A stretch of 20,734 bases of DNA from JBJXFY01 sp046155815 (GTDB lineage Bacteria; Verrucomicrobiota; Verrucomicrobiia; Limisphaerales; CAIMTB01), in the NCBI GenBank assembly GCA_046155815.1, contig JBJXFY010000306.1:1-20734 (forward strand), in the 5' to 3' direction. The position numbers were made by a program, and so were the translations under genes. The notes beneath the pieces were generated by a model. The model was not told where the DNA came from. It saw nothing but the letters and a program-made list of their open reading frames with translations, and ran no database searches. Below, one piece after another: positions 18,200 to 20,734 of this stretch; positions within the stretch are counted from its first letter, which is position 1; each line of letters begins with the position of its first letter.

Positions 18200-19000
18200 G
18201 TGAAGCTCCTGTTTTCCGAGTTCAACCCCGAGTACGCGCACTACCGGTATCCCTACGTCATCTGGGCCGTGCCGGAGGCGCACGAGACGCCGGCGGACCT
18301 TTACGGCGCGGGCTTCCATCCGGTCACGCCGGACCTGCGGCGCTTCACGTTGTGCCGTCATCTGCGCGTGCCGCTGGCCGGCTGGCAGCCGACCTCGGAG
18401 AACCGCCGTATCCTCCGCCAGGGCGAGGGTCTTGAACTGAAGCTGATCCCGCGCGACGAGTACCCGCTGCCGCCGGACAAGCTCGCGGCCTGGCTGGCCT
18501 TCGCCGAGGCGCGCTTCGGTACCGGCATCATGCGGCCGGCGCGGCTCGAAGGCGTCTTCCACGGCGCGGTGACGACCCATGTATTGAGCGTGACGGACTT
18601 GCGGGACGGCGGCCGGGAGGTGGGCGCCGCCGTGATGTACCTCGAACCGCCCCGCATGGCGCACTACTACTACGCCTTCTACGAGCTGGACCACCGCCTG
18701 CGCAGCCTCGGCCTGTGGATGATGACGGCGATGGTCCGGCATTTCGCGGAGCAGGGCTTCGCGCACGCGTACCTTGGCACATGTTACTCGGAGCGCGCGC
18801 TGTACAAGGCGCAGTTCTCGGGGCTGGAGTTCTTCAACGGCGTCCGCTGGAGCCCGGACCTGGCGCAGTTGAAGTTCCTCGTACGCCGGGACGCTGCCGC
18901 TATGCACCTGCTACTGGAGCCGGAATTCCTCGCGGCGGAGGGCGGGATGGAGGCACTCGAGACCGCGACGCCGTTCCGCCATGCCGCCAAGGCGCGGTGA
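18200..19000 (+). CDS. Arginyl/leucyl-tRNA--protein transferase-like (ATE1/Bpt C-terminal domain) protein
   Basis: This 266-residue protein starts at GTG 18200 (KLLFSEFNPEYAHYRYPYVI). No in-frame ATG exists nearer than 17942, and that longer version is unlike the family. The C-terminal half resembles the GNAT-fold part of ATE1/Bpt aminoacyl-tRNA-protein transferases, which add Arg or Leu to protein N-termini for the N-degron pathway: VGAAVMYLEPPRMAHYYYAF (~141-160), SLGLWMMTAMVRHFAEQGFA (~169-188), AYLGTCYSERALYKAQFSGL (~190-209). The N-terminal half keeps LRVPL and PTSENRR(I)L-like positions (~55-72) but has only one Cys (Cys52) where typical members have a CxxC pair. It might be a true transferase of a divergent clade or a GNAT acyltransferase with another substrate. 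No Shine-Dalgarno sequence is seen. A strong hairpin follows the stop. Confidence 0.72.
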   Translation: MKLLFSEFNPEYAHYRYPYVIWAVPEAHETPADLYGAGFHPVTPDLRRFTLCRHLRVPLAGWQPTSENRRILRQGEGLELKLIPRDEYPLPPDKLAAWLAFAEARFGTGIMRPARLEGVFHGAVTTHVLSVTDLRDGGREVGAAVMYLEPPRMAHYYYAFYELDHRLRSLGLWMMTAMVRHFAEQGFAHAYLGTCYSERALYKAQFSGLEFFNGVRWSPDLAQLKFLVRRDAAAMHLLLEPEFLAAEGGMEALETATPFRHAAKAR

Positions 19001-19006
19001 CGAATC

Positions 19007-19027
19007 CCGCGGGGATCATCCCCGCGG
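19007..19027 (+). terminator. Strong GC hairpin after the transferase-like gene
   Basis: CCGCGGGGA (19007-19015) pairs perfectly with TCCCCGCGG (19019-19027) over a TCA loop, beginning 7 nt after the TGA. The position and 9 bp perfect stem fit a transcription terminator, although no U-tract follows. Confidence 0.55.
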
Positions 19028-19085
19028 CCGGCTGTTGCTTCATCCCGTTCCTGAACTTCATCGTGATCCGACAATGGATCGCGAG

Positions 19086-19103
19086 GACGGGGAAGACCCC
19101 GTC
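19086..19103. terminator. Second hairpin before the dehydrogenase gene
   Basis: GACGGGG (19086-19092) pairs with CCCCGTC (19097-19103) over an AAGA loop, 57 nt before the next ATG. It may be a second terminator stem or a leader structure; nothing more decisive is visible. No clear promoter was found in 19028-19159. Confidence 0.35.
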
Positions 19104-19159
19104 ATGATACGCCCACTCTCCCGCTTGAGCCGGCGGCGGGCTGCGCCAGACTGCGGCCC

Positions 19160-20734
19160 ATGAATCGCGTCCCTGGCTGGCTCGCGTCCGGCATGGCGCT
19201 GCCGGCGGCGCTGGCCGCCGCGGAGCACCCCGTCCTCGCCCCAGGCGGATACGAACTGCATCCCGCCCTTGAGCTGTCGCTCTTCGCCCGCGAGCCGGAC
19301 GTGGTGGACCCGGTGGCCCTGTGCTTCGACGAGTTCGGCCGCGCCTACGTGGCGGAGATGCGCGACTATCCCAACGGCGTCGGCCCGGACGGCAAGGTCG
19401 GCAGCACCGTTCGGCTGCTGGAGGACACGGACGGCAACGGGAGCGCGGACAAGTCCACGGTGTTCGCGCGGGACCTGAGCTTTGCGACCAGCGTCACGCC
19501 GTGGCGCGGCGGCGTGCTGGTGACGGCACCGCCGGACCTGCTCTTCCTCAAGGACACGGACGGCGACGGCGTGGCCGACGTGCGCGAAGTGGTGTTGACC
19601 GGCTTCCGGCGCGGCGTGTCGGACAGCCTGGTGAACGGCCTGCGCTTCCACTTCGACGGCTGGATTCACGGTGCGAACGGCGGCAGCGGCGGCACGCTTT
19701 CATCGCCGAAGCGCCCCGGCGTCCAGGTGAAGCTCGGCGACCGCGACTTCCGCTTCCGGCCGGACACGGGCGAGGTGGAGCTGACCAGCCACACTGGCGG
19801 CGGCTTCGGCCTCGTGTTCGACGACTGGGGCGGCAGCTTCACCACCTACAACATCAACCACATCCAGCAGCGCGTGGCGGACGCGGACGACTACACGCGC
19901 TTCCCCGGCTCGCCGCCCGTCGAGACCACGCACAGCATCTCCGACCACGGCGACATGGCGCGCATCTTTCCCGTCGCGCCGGCCGTGACACGGCCGAACC
20001 ACCCGGAGCAGGCCGGCCACTTCTCCGCCGCGGGCGGCATGGGCTACATCGGCCACGCGGCGTGGCCCGGCAATCTCCCCGGCTCCGTCCTCGTCTGCGA
20101 CGTGGTCGGCAATCTCGTCCACCGCGACGTGCTCTCCCCGGACGGCCCGGTCCTCCGCGCCTCGCGCGCGCCGGAGGAACAGGACCGCGAGTTTCTCGCC
20201 GGCCGCGACGTGAACTTCCGCCCGGTGAACCTTGAGCTGGGTTCCGACGGCGCGCTGTACCTGGCCGACATGCAGCGCGAAGTGATCGAGCACCCGGACT
20301 ACATCCCGAAGAAGACGCTCGCGAAGCAGGACGTCCGCGCCGGCGACGACCGCGGGCGCATCTACCGCATCGTGCCCAAGGGCGCGCCGAAGACCCGCGA
20401 CCTGCCCGGCCGCGCCAAGCCCGCGGAACTGGTGCTGATGCTCGGCTCGCCCAATCAGTGGACCCGCCTGACCGCGCACCGGCTGCTGTTCGAGCGCGGC
20501 GAGACTTCCGTCGTGCCCGCGTTGAAGGACAACCTGAACGGCCGCACGCCGCGGCAGCCCGACGCGGCCTGGGAACCTCCGGCCAGGGAGGCGCGCGAAA
20601 AACTGGCCGGCGTCTTCCGCCTGCACGCGCTGGCGCTGCTCGACGGGGTGGGTGCGCTGGACGAGACGACGCTGCTCGCGGCAACCCGTGATTCGGCACC
20701 GGGCGTGCGCGTCCACGCACTGCGGCTGGCGGCG
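19160..20734 (+). CDS. PVC-type membrane-bound dehydrogenase (beta-propeller), partial at right edge
   Basis: From ATG 19160 the frame stays open for 525 codons to the window edge, with no stop. A signal peptide is visible (MNRVPGWLASGMALPAALAA...). It is followed by the family's N-terminal pattern GYELHPALELSLFAREPDVV, CFDEFGRAYVAEMRDYPNG (~56-73), LLEDTDGNGSADKSTVFA and DTDGDGVADVREVVLTGF. The latter two are DxDGNG/DxDGDG calcium-binding-type loops at ~89-97 and ~132-140. DGWIHGANGG and DMQREVIEHPDYIP (~370-383) then follow, as in PVC-type dehydrogenase propellers. A HEAT-like region begins around residue 418 (LVLMLGSPNQWTRLTAHRLL). Family members usually end in a cytochrome c CxxCH domain, which would lie outside the window. 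The likely role is a periplasmic oxidoreductase for a sugar or alcohol substrate; the substrate is not determined here. Confidence 0.9.
   Translation, partial: MNRVPGWLASGMALPAALAAAEHPVLAPGGYELHPALELSLFAREPDVVDPVALCFDEFGRAYVAEMRDYPNGVGPDGKVGSTVRLLEDTDGNGSADKSTVFARDLSFATSVTPWRGGVLVTAPPDLLFLKDTDGDGVADVREVVLTGFRRGVSDSLVNGLRFHFDGWIHGANGGSGGTLSSPKRPGVQVKLGDRDFRFRPDTGEVELTSHTGGGFGLVFDDWGGSFTTYNINHIQQRVADADDYTRFPGSPPVETTHSISDHGDMARIFPVAPAVTRPNHPEQAGHFSAAGGMGYIGHAAWPGNLPGSVLVCDVVGNLVHRDVLSPDGPVLRASRAPEEQDREFLAGRDVNFRPVNLELGSDGALYLADMQREVIEHPDYIPKKTLAKQDVRAGDDRGRIYRIVPKGAPKTRDLPGRAKPAELVLMLGSPNQWTRLTAHRLLFERGETSVVPALKDNLNGRTPRQPDAAWEPPAREAREKLAGVFRLHALALLDGVGALDETTLLAATRDSAPGVRVHALRLAA

Overview
The window looks like chromosomal DNA from a GC-rich member of the PVC superphylum, most likely a Verrucomicrobiota (Pedosphaera/Limisphaera-like) bacterium. 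This is inferred from gene content: a PSD1/DUF1549/DUF1553 cytochrome-type protein, a PVC-type membrane-bound dehydrogenase, and a giant secreted protein rich in lamin-tail domains (LTD) with a CotH kinase domain. These families are typical of Planctomycetes and Verrucomicrobia. No 16S, tRNA or other direct taxonomic marker is present, so the placement is an inference.

Layout. (1) Positions 1-1218 are a scrapyard: N-terminal relics of two different type I restriction methyltransferase (hsdM) genes lie back to back on the minus strand. Each carries a copy of the same ~90 bp patch. They are followed by shreds of unrecognised genes and a cluster of short palindromic or tandem repeats. (2) Positions 1219-2676 (minus) hold a MOSC-domain gene followed by a prfC (RF3) gene that is cut off after its GTPase domain, exactly at the repeat cluster. 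(3) A divergent Tat-type phosphotriesterase-family hydrolase occupies 2757-3812 (plus). (4) Positions 3903-14099 (minus) are one reading frame for a 3398-residue secreted protein: PA14-like, Ig-like, LTDs, CotH kinase, more LTDs and cadherin-like repeats. (5) Positions 14328-17930 (minus) encode a 1200-residue PSD1/DUF1549/DUF1553 protein with two CxxCH motifs. (6) Positions 18200-19000 (plus) encode a protein related to the GNAT-fold C-terminal part of arginyl/leucyl-tRNA-protein transferases. It is separated from the PSD1 gene by a ~270 bp divergent intergenic region containing a nested ~100 bp inverted repeat. (7) From 19160 to the right edge runs the N-terminal 525 codons of a PVC-type dehydrogenase (beta-propeller plus the start of a HEAT-like region).

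How the parts relate. The right two thirds is dominated by exported proteins: the giant CotH/LTD protein, the cytochrome-like PSD1 protein and the propeller dehydrogenase. This fits an organism with a large periplasmic and surface repertoire for complex substrates. The left end is a decaying region in which restriction-modification genes and prfC have been broken up near small repeats. I see no intact defence system, CRISPR array, transposase, prophage or RNA gene. The most unusual points are the shared patch in two different hsdM relics, the prfC truncation at a hairpin, the extreme CotH/LTD architecture with internal duplication, and the nested palindrome upstream of the transferase-like gene.
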